Position numbers and translations under genes: made by a program
Origin: Psococerastis gibbosa
Taxonomy: Eukaryota; Arthropoda; Insecta; Psocodea; Psocidae
NCBI GenBank assembly: GCA_963971405.1
Contig: OZ020492.1
Location: forward strand, 16,894,204-16,958,203
Length of the DNA stretch: 64,000 nt
Reading direction: 5' to 3'
Notes under the pieces: generated by a model
Databases searched by the model: none
The model's input: the letters and a program-made list of their open reading frames with translations, nothing else
What the model was told of the DNA's origin: nothing
Shown here: piece by piece, positions 1 through 9,946 of the stretch
How the letters are laid out: every line of letters starts with the position of its first letter
How positions within the stretch are numbered: the first letter of the stretch is position 1

Positions 1-306
1 GTTACAATTAAGGGAATCATAGAGCGATGGTTAATAAGACATGCTTTTCTAATTTAAAATAAATGACGTAAGGTCTCTAACATAAACTTGTTTTAAAATC
101 TTCGGGTCACCAAAACGGGTTTGAAACTCTTTTAGCGTTGTTGCATAATTACTTCCAAGCGGCGGAAACATAAAAATTGCGGTGGGAGCCTCTCTAAAAA
201 TCCTTGCCTCCGAACCTTCCTTTGTAGAAGCGATTTAGTATTGAAATTTATCTTCCAATAGGATTCCCGTATTCGCATGTATTTTCTGAAACTGGCCAGC
301 AAAAGA

Positions 307-522
307 CTAAGTACCTCGGTGAAGAAATCCCCTCAATTGGATTTGAGGTAAGTTCTTGGGCGGCGAAGTCACAGCATGGGCTGACTCCGAGTCTTCCTCG
401 TAACTTAAGGCTTGAACTTTGCACAATTTTAAGTTAAAATCGTTCATATCTTCTAGTTCGAGGACAACGCTGTCTGTGGCTTGCGTCCCGCTTTCGAGCT
501 GGGTTTTAAACAAATCAACCAT
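307..522 (-). CDS. hypothetical 71-codon ORF, possible exon
   Basis: I do not recognise this product. The frame opens with ATG at 522 in a reasonable eukaryotic context and encodes an acidic peptide (LELEDMNDFNLKL, then YEEDSESAHAV). Its style resembles the candidate first exon at 7981-8141 (EDSESNDSVIEVDKPP), but no real alignment is evident. No domain, signal peptide or membrane segment is visible. It sits just outside the repeat-core copy at 672-800 and upstream, on the same strand, of nothing recognisable. It could be a first exon of a lost gene or chance; the flanking 1-306 shows nothing I can name. Confidence 0.2.
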   Translation of the reverse strand: MVDLFKTQLESGTQATDSVVLELEDMNDFNLKLCKVQALSYEEDSESAHAVTSPPKNLPQIQLRGFLHRGT

Positions 523-671
523 TGTCGAGTATAAAAATTCGATGTGCAGTAGTTGCCTTAGTTACATAGTTGTCTCTGAAACATAGTTCCACTTGTTCAT
601 TAAACTTAGTTTTGAAAAATTTCGACTACAATTCCCAGTCTACAATCAACAAATAACATATATATAATAGT

Positions 672-800
672 TTTGGCCGAACGCTATTTTTCTGATGTGT
701 CCGAAGAACTTAACGTTCCTGAACTCCTCAGGTCCATGTTTTTCGTGTCAACACTATTGTGGAAATTAATCAAAACTCCTTCACGTTCCTGCTCTAGTTT
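672..800 (-). repeat. copy of the interspersed core repeat
   Basis: Contains the pieces that recur through 0.7-13.3 kb: GTGGAAATTAATCAAAACTCC, the run CTTAACGTTC and a gaagaactt block. The same core forms the subunits of the 658 bp and 325 bp arrays. On the minus strand the fuller copies carry a pyrimidine tract followed by TTGTAG, so they could act as a 3' splice site. Confidence 0.6.
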
Positions 801-969
801 TTGAGTATAACTAGCTGCATCGGGGGTGGGTCCAACTTCCATGTGTCTAATATAGATTGCTGTATTAAAGTTGACTAGTTGTCGATTGAAATGACCGCTG
901 TGTGAGCAGGATGATTGTGTAGCAAGAGATACTCCTATCACGTTCCCGACGTGATCAGATCGTGATCCA

Positions 970-2091
970 GAATCAAAACTCCAATCCAAATTGCCTACGG
1001 AAATCTTCATCTTCATCTTCATCAGTAAGTTCCTCCTCACTCTCAGAGTCGTCTGTGTCGCTGGACGGTTGCAGACTCTCCCTCCGCAACTTCTGCAGAA
1101 GCAACCGATGCAAACGCCGCTGCTCGGCCCCGTGTTCTAGCGGTGTGAACTCACGCACATGTGAATGCAACCTGGACATGCCCAGCGTGGAACCCCTTTG
1201 CGACGGTACGCACGAAAATCCCTGTGTACGCGGGAAGTAATAGACAGATACACCGCGGAAATCCAAATTCCGCTTCGGTTTCTATGGGACCACCGCGCTG
1301 CCATCATCATCCAATTTTCTTTTGAGACTCCCCCGCTTCGGCGCAGGAGGTAGACTAACCGGGGGTTAAGGAGCCCATTCTGTTTCATGCCGCCCAATGC
1401 AGTCCATTTCACTATCACTAACCACTAAACCGTCTCTGGCTTGACAGTCAACAATTTGTGGTACACATTTCACAGGTTCATCGAGAATTTGACATGGATA
1501 ATCCAATTTAGCATCTTCAGGTAGCTCCGAGCTTAAACCCGAGTCACTGCACCGCTCTGCCAAATCGGAACCAAGTCCAGAGTCGGAACTATCTGAAGGC
1601 TCAGCGTCGTCACCGGTGGCGGTCCCTAATTTGAAGCAAGCATCGTCTTCCCTCTTCTCCTGTATCACGTCATTGCACCATTCGTCCTTGCCGTCCGTAG
1701 TGAAGCGGACGGCTTGGTCTGCTTTCTGTTTTTTTATGTGCATTCGGCATCGCCCATAATTTGTAATTCCGATCGGGAGTTTTCCAATTGGTCGTCAACA
1801 AAGGTGGGTGCAACTCGGTAGGCTCGATCTGGTAGGTTGTGTCGTCGAGAGAGACGCTGACCGCGTCATTGGGCCAATCTTTGTCCTCCGGGAACTTGTC
1901 TTCGAGGCTTTGCAGGAGTGCGTCGTTTTGGACATCGAGGGAGATCTTCTTAGAGACAACATCGTCGAACATGGCCTGAGTGGTGTCATCTTCCTCGTAG
2001 CTGTCCTCATGGACCAAATGGGCGAGACTTCCTCGGCTAAGCCTGTATCCGCCATAAGCGCCTCGCCAGCAAGTGCGTCGTCAGCACTCAT
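970..2091 (-). pseudogene. CSRNP/Axud1-like gene copy, broken and truncated
   Basis: Minus-strand coding remnant of a cysteine/serine-rich nuclear protein (CSRNP, Axud1 in flies), a nuclear protein proposed to act as a transcription factor. The diagnostic block lies at about 1260-1080: VSVYYFPRTQGF, then CVPSQ.GSTLGM, HSHVREFTPLEH and EQRRLHRLLLQKLRRE, preceded by a KRKLDDDG segment as in the family. Upstream is an acidic, Ser-rich part with DSGLGSD and DSGLSS. The copy reads without introns but has frameshifts near 2010 and 1735 and in-frame stops near 1365 and 1275. It ends in a DEDEDED run that passes straight into the core repeat (FRRQFGLEF), so the Cys-rich C-terminal half is missing. 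Likely a processed or captured, non-functional copy. The 279 bp plus-strand frame over it is a shadow. Confidence 0.7.
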
Positions 2092-2251
2092 CGTAATGCC
2101 TACTGTAACTTACAACCAATCCATGACCTTAAGAAAGAGCATCCAAATTTACTACATCTGATTACATTTCCACAGATGACTTCACTGCAAAATCTAAGCA
2201 GTCTACCTGGCCACGGAAATCTATAGATACATGCTAGCGACACTAGCGCTA

Positions 2252-2620
2252 TTCAGACACGGCATACAAATACTTAGAAATGCGATCAGCAACTTCAGCA
2301 ACTATTAACGTGATGCACTTGATTAACGATTTGAAGTCCCAGTAACCATTGTCTTCCCAATAATGACAAGAAATTATTGTCGACAACATAAAGTGGCAAT
2401 CAAAGCGATTTGTCTTTAAATTCTAATTAAATTTCCACATATCCCAGAGCTAAAATTGTAGTTCAACTTCCGTATGTTGAGAAGGTTTCTGTAGTCTAAT
2501 TTTAATCTAGCATGCTTACGTTTTATGTACATGTCACGTGTATTATTATTAAGACGCAATTTTGTCCAACGATTGTTTACAATCTAATTGGCAACCAAAA
2601 TTGTGGAACTTAATCAAAAC
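2252..2620 (+). repeat. segment duplicated at 12.8-13.1 kb
   Basis: Shares a collinear series of blocks with 12782-13140: gcatacaaatacttagaaatgcgatcagc, then aattattgtcgac, then aagtggcaatcaaagcg, then the cttccgtatgttgagaagg block, ending at the core repeat. The last 150 bases also recur at 3300-3475. This is an interspersed repeat of unknown class, diverged by small substitutions and gaps. (The blocks quoted are partial.). Confidence 0.6.
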
Positions 2621-2849
2621 TCCAATTCAAATTGCAGTACAGGTTCGACTTGAAATTTTCTCGATTTCCTCATCGTCTTCTGGATTTGAATCGCCGTAGC
2701 AGGCAGGAGCAAAACCATTACATAAATTTTCGAGATTTCATTAACCGTATCGTCATCGTTCGTATAGTTATTGTGACTCTCCCCTTGTTTGACGTACTCC
2801 TCATTAACTAATTAATGATTTTTTAGCCCTTCTTCGACAGCTAGTGGTA

Positions 2850-3182
2850 TCACCATGGCACTGATACGTTTCTATTTGTTCTGCTCTCTATACAATTATC
2901 ATTCAAAGCCACCTTAATTTCTTCTTCTGACTTCTCCTGTTGAGGTTCACAAACAGTATTATTCTTTAGAATACCAGTAATGGCAGGACTACAATTTTTA
3001 ATTTCAGAGCTTAAGTAACTAATGGCATCCTTTATGGTGGTGGCAGAAACGTCTTCACTGGTAGTCTTAGTTTTCTCCATAGCAAGCGAGCATGAACCCC
3101 TCCTCTTACGTATTTTCTTCCTAGACGGCGCCAATAGATAACAGTCATCGTAGGAAACATTTTTTCCACCGTAGGTTTGCAT
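2850..3182 (-). CDS. hypothetical 110-codon ORF
   Basis: I do not recognise it. ATG at 3182 opens a frame with a basic segment (APSRKKIRKRRGSC, residues ~18-31) that could be a nuclear localisation signal, followed by an acidic, Lys/Glu-rich half (KSEEEIKVALNDN) and a stop after SVPW. Composition is more protein-like than its neighbours, but no known domain is visible. It lies between two copies of the 2.3/3.3 kb repeat, so it may be part of a transposon or a captured exon. No splice donor closes it. Confidence 0.3.
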   Translation of the reverse strand: MQTYGGKNVSYDDCYLLAPSRKKIRKRRGSCSLAMEKTKTTSEDVSATTIKDAISYLSSEIKNCSPAITGILKNNTVCEPQQEKSEEEIKVALNDNCIESRTNRNVSVPW

Positions 3183-3299
3183 GGCACATTTGTTTCTTTT
3201 TACATGGTTATGGTTTTTGCAAACGACAACACAGGCGTAACATTATCTTCAAATTCTAACAAGACTGTAGTGTTGGCTTGCCCACCAATTCCAGATATA

Positions 3300-3475
3300 A
3301 TTCCCGCATATCCCAGAGGTAAAATTATAGTTCAACTTCCGTATGTTGAGAAGGTTTCTGTAGTAGGTAGTAATATCGGAATCGAATTTTAATCTAGCAT
3401 GCTTACGTTTTATGTACATGTCACGTGTATTATTATTAAGACGCAATTTTGTCCAACGATTGTGTACAATCGACT
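3300..3475 (+). repeat. third copy of the 2.4/12.95 kb repeat block
   Basis: Runs from tcccgcatatcccagagg through cttccgtatgttgagaagg to gacgcaattttgtccaacg, closely matching 2440-2585 and 12955-13115. It lacks the core repeat that follows in the other two copies. Class unknown. Confidence 0.6.
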
Positions 3476-3742
3476 TCAATGGCCAGGTGGTAACGTGCTT
3501 GCACTTGTGCGAGTCTTTACACGCCATGCAATTGGAGACGTGTCGTACTCATCACGGGTAGTAACCTACAGAGGCGACTGAAGAGGTCAGTCGGATACAT
3601 TCATTTAATTGTTTGTATGCGATAAATCTTAAACAAAAAAAAAACAAAAAAAAACTCCAATCCAAATTGCAATACAGGTTCGACTTGAAGTTTTCTCGAT
3701 TTCCTCATCGTCTTCAGGATTTGAATCGACGTAGCAGGCAAA

Positions 3743-3990
3743 TATGCCTCGTCAATACCAGTGACTGTATTGGATAAAGTTGTATTTTTATTGTTCTTCT
3801 CTTCAGGCTGACATAATAGTATAATTTGGTGCTTCTTAGAGCGAAAGATTTTACATTGTGTGTAGTGTAGACTTACAATTAATAAGTAGGTTTTAGCCTA
3901 CTCTTAGACATCGAAAGCATGCCCACTGCTCTTTGCAGTACTTAATACGTTCTGCTACCTTCATCTTAGTTGCCTCCCCATCGTCTTCTG
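3743..3990 (-). mobile_element. BEL/Pao-like fossil, gag end fragment
   Basis: Minus-strand zinc-knuckle-like text (CFRCLRVG, later LLCQPEEKNNKN) of the kind found at the gag end of BEL/Pao retrotransposons. The same segment recurs at 10845-11060 next to a clearer BEL/Pao fragment, so the two are duplicates. Broken in a few places, small and old; fused at one side to the acidic YVDSAPEDD text of the local tandem repeat. Confidence 0.45.
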
Positions 3991-4475
3991 GAGCTGAATC
4001 GACGTAGCAGGCAGGAGTTTGAAGCAGAAGTATTTCAGGAGATTTTCTGCCCAAATTACTATCATCATCAAAATAGGCTAACCAAACCATATAACACATA
4101 ACACATGTGTTACTTTTTAAATAGGTATTTGAGGAAATTAATCGAAACTCCAATCCAAATTGTCTATGGAAATGTTTGACATTCGGTGGGAGCCTCTACT
4201 TAAACAGTCAACAAAAACAAAAATTGTTTTGGGAGAGTATGCATGAGTCGATGGGGTTTCGATGAAGGAGTACAAGTTCGACATGAAGTCTTCTCGATTT
4301 CCTCATCGTCTTCTGGAGCTGAATCGACGTAGCAGGCAGGAGTTCGAGGCCGAAGTATGTAAGGAGATTTTCTGCCCAAATTACCATCAAATCGGCTAAT
4401 TAAACCATGTAACATATAACACATGTTACTGTTTAAATAGGTGTTTGTGGAAATTAATCAATACTCCAATCCAAA
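3985..4475 (-). repeat. diverged copies of the ~325 bp unit
   Basis: Two adjacent diverged copies of the unit arrayed at 11246-12212. Each has the core repeat, a ggggtttcgatgaagg block and, on the minus strand, a short acidic peptide with PACYVDSAPEDD. The first copy is joined to the BEL/Pao-like fragment in exactly the same way as at 11.1-11.24 kb, showing that the junction was copied as one block. Confidence 0.6.
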
Positions 4476-5244
4476 TTGCCTATGCAAATGTCTCTACACC
4501 AACTTCTCCCCTCTTAAGAATCGAATTAGCAACTGCAATTGTGAAAATTAATCGTGACTCCAATACAAATTGGTAGTATATCGTACATCTATTTGACAAT
4601 GTGAAGATTAAATAAATACGTTGTATACAAGTTATGTAGTTGGTAAGTAATGATAAAAATAAAAAATAAACACTATAAAGTAATGCTATCTGCCAATACA
4701 TATCATTTTTATCTTATTATTCTTATCTTATCTAAGTCTTAACATTCTACAACAGTCTACAAAGAAATAAAACCAATATGATCTTTAATGTGGTAGGTTC
4801 TCCTTTTCTTTCCACATCCTATGCCTTTGACTTTAAGGTTTTAAAGTTCATCCGCCTTTGTGAGAAATTTCGGCCCCACTGGAAAAAAGGGTGCCCATAC
4901 CGTCCGAAGTTGATTGTAGAGCTTATGACGGCTCCTTTTCGACATGTGCCCGTCAGCCGTTGGGATGGTTCTACGCATCCTCTTCCACCCTTCACGGCAC
5001 AGTTAAGCTTATCTATTGGCGGCTGTACTCGCCAAGTCACTAGATATCATCGGGCACACAATGCATTTTATAGGAAAGTCCGCACCACTTGACTTGACTT
5101 GACCACTGCTTGTTCGGGGACGGCTTATTTAATTTGCAGGTAACCTCCATATCTGAAGGCCATCCACTATAAACCACCTGTGACCCCACTAGTAGCCTGC
5201 AGCTCAGCCCAAACGTATGTACTGTAATTGTAACCTAGGGATTA
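4476..5244. other. unassigned stretch
   Basis: AT-rich to 4780, then a less AT-rich block to about 5100 holding a 104-codon plus-strand frame (4778-5092) with no recognisable domain. I see no terminal repeats or RNA gene. The 658 bp array begins at the end of this stretch. Confidence 0.3.
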
Positions 5245-7980
5245 GGGATCTAAGTGATTGCAGCAGGGAAACTGAACAGAAAGGCCGGGAAGAAAATGAG
5301 GCTGACTTTATACCAATAAATTTGAAAGCAAACTATAACTGAATATAACTACTAGTGTATAGTTTACTTGCACTTCTGGGACACCAATAGCAACATTCAA
5401 AACTAGTTCATTATCATCAGTCAATTCAAGAAGCGGAGGAACAGGTTTAGGTGGTTTGTCTACTTCAATGACCGAGTCATTACTTTCACTATCTTCCAAT
5501 GAAATAATGTCAATTGAATTTACTCTTAGTCTTAGTGTCAATTCAATTGTGGAAATTAATCAAAACTCCAATCCAAATTATCTATGGAAATATCTCTGCT
5601 GCCATTTGGTGGGAGCTTCTACAACAACAGTCAGCAAAGAGAAAAAAACGAATAGTTTTGGCCGATCGCTTTTTTTCGGATGAGTCTGAAGAACTTAACG
5701 TTCTTGATCTCCTCCGCCCCATGGTTTTAGCGTCAACACAATCGTGGAAATTAATCAAAACTGCAATCCAAATTGCCTGCGGAAATGTCTGCCAATCGGT
5801 GGGAGCCTCTACTACAACAGTCAAAGAAAAAAAATAGTAGTTTTGTCCAGTGTTTTCCGATGAATCCGAAAAACTTAACGTTCTTGAACTCCTCCGGCTC
5901 AGGGATCTAGGTTATTGCAGCAGGGAAACTGAACAAAAAGGCCGGGAAGAAAATGAGGCTGACTTTATACCAATAAATTTGAAAGCAAACTATAACTGAA
6001 TATAACTACTAGTGTATAGTTTACTAACATTTCTGGGACACCAATAGCAACATTCAAAACTAGTTCATTATCATCAGTCAATTCTAGAAGCGGAGGAACA
6101 GGTTTAGGTGGTTTGTCTACTTCAATGACCGAGGCATTACTTTCACTATCTTCCAATGAAATAATGTCAATTGAATTTACTCTTAGTCTTAGTGTCAATT
6201 CAATTGTGGAAATTAATCAAAACTCCAATCCAAATTGTCTATGGAAATGTCTCTGCTGCCATTTGGTGGGAGCTTCTACAACAACAGTCAACAAAGAAAA
6301 AAAAAACGAATAGTTTCGTCCGATCGCTTTTTTTCGGATGAGTCTGAAGAACTTAACGTTCTTGATCTCCTCCGCCCCATGGTTTTAGCGTCAACACAAT
6401 CGTGGAAATTAATCAAAACTGCAATCCAAATTGCCTGCGGAAATGTCTGCCAATCGGTGGGAGCCTCTACTACAACAGTCAAAGAAAAAAAATAGTAGTT
6501 TTGTCCAGTGTTTTCCGATGAGTCCGAAAAACTTAACGTTCTTGAACTCCTCCGGCTCAGGGATCTAGGTTATTGCAGCAGGGAAACTGATCAAATAGCC
6601 CGGGAAGAAAATGAGGCTGACTTTATACCAATAAATTTGAAAGCAAACTATAACTGAATATAACTACTAGTGTATAGATTACTTACATTTCTGGGACACC
6701 AATAGCAACATTCAAAACTAGTTCATCATCATCAGTCAATTCTAGAAGCGGAGGAACAGGTTTAGGTGGTTTGTCTACTTCAATGACCGAGTGATTACTT
6801 TGACTATCTTCCAATGAAATAATGTCAGTTGGATTTACTATTAGTCTTAGTGTCAATTCAATTGTGGAAATTAATCAAAACTCCAATCCAAATTGTCTAT
6901 GGAAATGTCTCTGCTGCCATTTGGTGGGAGCTTCTACAACAACAGTCAACAAAGAAAAAAAAACGAATAGTTTCGTCCGATCGCTTTTTTTCGGATGAGT
7001 CTGAAGAACTTAACGTTCTTGATCTCCTCCGCCCCATGGTTTTAGCGTCAACACAATCGTGGAAATTAATCAAAACTGCAATCCAAATTGCCTGCGGAAA
7101 TGTCTGCCAATCGGTGGGAGCCTCTACTACAACAGTCAAAGAAAAAAAATAGTAGTTTTGTCCAGTGTTTTCCGATGAATCCGAAAAACTTAACGTTCTT
7201 GAACTCCTCCGGCTCAGGGATCTAGGTTATTGCAGCAGGGAAACTGAACAAAAAGGCCGGGAAGAAAATGAGGCTGACTTTATACCAATAAATTTGAAAG
7301 CAAACTATAACTGAATATAACTACTAGTGTATAGTTTACTAACATTTCTGGGACACCAATAGCAACATTCAAAACTAGTTCATTATCATCAGTCAATTCT
7401 AGAAGCGGAGGAACAGGTTTAGGTGGTTTGTCTACTTCAATGACCGAGGCATTACTTTCACTATCTTCCAATGAAATAATGTCAATTGAATTTACTCTTA
7501 GTCTTAGTGTCAATTCAATTGTGGAAATTAATCAAAACTCCAATCCAAATTGTCTATGGAAATGTCTCTGCTGCCATTTGGTGGGAGCTTCTACAACAAC
7601 AGTCAACAAAGAAAAAAAAAACGAATAGTTTCGTCCGATCGCTTTTTTTCGGATGAGTCTGAAGAACTTAACGTTCTTGATCTCCTCCGCCCCATGGTTT
7701 TAGCGTCAACACAATCGTGGAAATTAATCAAAACTGCAATCCAAATTGCCTGCGGAAATGTCTGCCAATCGGTGGGAGCCTCTACTACAACAGTCAAAGA
7801 AAAAAAATAGTAGTTTTGTCCAGTGTTTTCCGATGAGTCCGAAAAACTTAACGTTCTTGAACTCCTCCGGCTCAGGGATCTAGGTTATTGCAGCAGGGAA
7901 ACTGATCAAATAGCCCGGGAAGAAAATGAGGCTGACTTTATACCAATAAATTTGAAACTACTAGTGTATAGTTTACTTAC
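5245..7980 (-). repeat. 658 bp tandem array with dimer structure
   Basis: The landmark gggatcta recurs at 5245, 5902, 6560, 7217 and 7875, giving spacings of 657, 658, 657 and 658 bp. Each unit holds two ~190 bp core-repeat subunits and one exon-like segment on the minus strand (VNSIDIISLEDSESN then SVIEVDKPP). Units 2 and 4 agree with each other far better than with unit 3, and units 3 and 5 share the variant gatcaaatagcccggg. The last duplication was therefore of a 1,315 bp dimer. The array ends at the copy that has a genuine start codon (7981-8141). Unit 5 lacks about 27 bp beside the exon. Confidence 0.9.
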
Positions 7981-8141
7981 ATTTCTGGGACACCAATAGC
8001 AACATTCGAAACTAGTTCATTATCATTAGTCAATTCTAGAAGCGGAGGAACAGGTATAGGTGGTTTGTCTACTTCAATGACCGAGTCATTACTTTCACTA
8101 TCCTCCATTGAAATAATGTCAATTGAATTTACTCTTGGCAT
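7981..8141 (-). CDS. candidate first coding exon, source of array
   Basis: ATG at 8141 in good context (gcaaaATG) opens an acidic peptide: MPRVNSIDIISMEDSESND, then VIEVDKPPIPVPPLLELTND, then VSNVAIGVPE. It ends at a good splice donor (GAAAT|GTAAGT, GT at 7980-7979); read through, a stop follows one codon later. I do not recognise the family. The four array units carry the same segment with altered first residues (MTLRLRVNS), so amplification broke at the start codon. Across units the donor varies: GTAAGT here and in unit 3, GTTAGT in units 2 and 4, GCAAGT in unit 1. It is either exon 1 of a gene whose remaining exons are lost or far away, or a captured fragment. Confidence 0.4.
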
Positions 8142-8402
8142 TTTGCATAGGAACAAAAAAAATATAAGGGTTTCTCTTGCAACATAACGTAACCCTTAGT
8201 CAAGACTCAACAGGCTTTACTTTACTTTTCCTGCTTCAACGCAAGTCAGTTCAGTTCTCCCACTACTCTCGGTACACAGCACACGCGTTCCCACATTTAT
8301 GTACTATACTTTCCATTATTATTGCTTTCCTGTTTAAAACCGAATGCCTGCGGTAAATAAGCTCTTGACGCCTAATGGGGGATTGACACCAATAGTGAAT
8401 TT

Positions 8403-8620
8403 ATGGAGTCCATCAAGATGTTGAGTAGCGAATTTGCAGCCAGAGCAATATCTAGAAGATCGTGGGATGGCACCGAATACCGGCGATGTCACAATCCCGG
8501 CATCAAGACTAACACTCCTGAGACGCTGGCCCACATTCTTGACTATTGCGATTTTGATAAACTAATGCGTCTTGAAGGCCAGAACTCTATTGATTGCCCC
8601 TGTTCTCGAGGCAGCCCACG
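8403..8620 (+). mobile_element. LINE fragment, C-terminal region
   Basis: Reads RRCHNPGIKTNTPETLAHILDYC, which matches the Cys-His zinc motif just beyond the reverse transcriptase of many insect LINEs (pattern C..C....ETLAH.L..C; quoted in part). Truncated on both sides and joined at about 8630 to the Harbinger fragment. Confidence 0.45.
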
Positions 8621-8637
8621 TAGTAGTGGGGTCACTC

Positions 8638-9155
8638 TTACAAGTGTTGTGGGTTTTTTTGTTCAATAAAATGTTTTTTGTCTACCTTCAAATGCTCTTC
8701 TTTGAATGTTGCATATATGGCACGGCAGGTTTCTGGGATCAGCCTTGAAAGACTGCACTTTGGAATTCTAGTGCTATATTGTAGACTGGCATAGCTTTCG
8801 CCTGTTGCCAAAAAACGCAAGGTTGCCAGCAGTCTCTCCTCCGCACTTATTGGATGGCGATATGTGGTAGTCATTTTCGGTATCTTCGGCCCAACCTTCG
8901 ACAAAATAAACTGAAAGGTAGCTTCATCCATGCGCGAAAAATTGGCAAAGCTTTCTTGTCAGTGTCCGCTAGTTCTTTTGAAAGGGTTACATGTAGACCA
9001 TGCGTTTTCCTTTTTGCCACCCAATCTCGAACCCAAACGTCAGGGGATTTTCGCTTCATTTGTTTTCTTTTAAGGACAAAGTAGGCAATCCCCAATGTAC
9101 AAACGATTGACAGACTAAGTAAAAATTCTTCGTTTTCCATAATACCATCAGCCAT
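8638..9155 (-). mobile_element. PIF/Harbinger transposase, N-terminal fragment
   Basis: Reads KSPDVWVRDWVAKRKTHGL near 9060, then MDEATFQFILSKVGPKIPK and HPISAEERLLATLRFLATGE, SYASLQYSTRIPKCSLSRLI, PETCRAIYATFKEEHLKV. This is the N-terminal domain of PIF/Harbinger (HARBI1/ALP1-like) transposases, upstream of the DDE nuclease. A frameshift near 8945 separates the two parts (…KALPIFRAW against NFSRMDEATF). The DDE half is absent: sequence changes to LINE remnant at about 8635. No terminal repeats seen, so this is a truncated relic. It may be related to the source of the TTA-flanked MITEs at 13.9-19.5 kb, but nothing proves it. Confidence 0.75.
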
Positions 9156-9159
9156 TACG

Positions 9160-9940
9160 TCTTTTTCAGTTCTGTTATTAGGGTATTTTATAGTCTAAAA
9201 TCCGAAGGAAGATCGACCTTCAACGATTTGTTTAATGGATGAAAATTGTTTAATAAGCAATTTAGTAGTATTAGTAGTGTTCGTCGGGTTAATAACGACT
9301 TAGGCCTCATATGTGGGCCCATAGAGCGACCCCGACTTGCCTGTCCCATGCCAGCCCATAGGACAGTGGACCTCCTGATTATAGTGGATACCGAACCACT
9401 TGGGAAACACAGTGAAGTCACACGATTAGTTCGGAGGTGACCAGTACAAGTCCTATCATGTTTCCCTACTGGCACTGTGCACACGACCAAGTTATCTGCT
9501 GCTTTGAACCTGCTCTGGTCCGCTGGATTCAACATGGTATAGCGGCCAAGCAATTTAGTATGCTAAGGATCATAAAAATAATGGGCTGCGTGCAAAAAAT
9601 CCTGGCGAGGCTACGATTAATTCAAAATTCAAAAATCACTTTTTCTTTGAATTTTCACCTAATGAATATTTTTTACACTAGCCGTAAGTACTAAGCCTAT
9701 AGAGTATGAAAACGTATGGCTGTCTATATGTTTCATGGCCATATATAGGGTTGCCAAGGTTTACACAGGTACTAAAAATATATTTATCTTCACCTACTTG
9801 TTTAATGGATAAAGTAAACATAGAAATAAGCGGTTTTATTGCGAATACGATGATGTAGGGTTGCCTGCATAAATCTGTCCAGTATGAGGGTTGACGAATT
9901 TAAATAAATGAAACGTCAATGTGATTGTGAACGTTCGACA
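9160..9940. other. unassigned stretch
   Basis: A GC-richer block at 9295-9560 has a 121-codon minus-strand frame without any domain I know; the rest is AT-rich. Short similar phrases (tgtttaatggat) occur near 9230 and 9800. No RNA gene or clear terminal repeat found. Confidence 0.25.
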
Positions 9941-9946
9941 TTGTAT

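Noticed and set aside
962-1240. Plus-strand Cys/Arg/Ser-rich frame
   Set aside because: It is the reverse shadow of the CSRNP-like copy; the minus strand has the recognisable family motifs.
4778-5092. 104-codon plus-strand frame
   Set aside because: No domain, no splice or promoter context and an equally open minus strand; kept only as a remark.
5245-7980. CRISPR-like array
   Set aside because: Unit length (658 bp), internal structure and eukaryotic context exclude it; no short palindromic repeats with unique spacers occur anywhere in the window.
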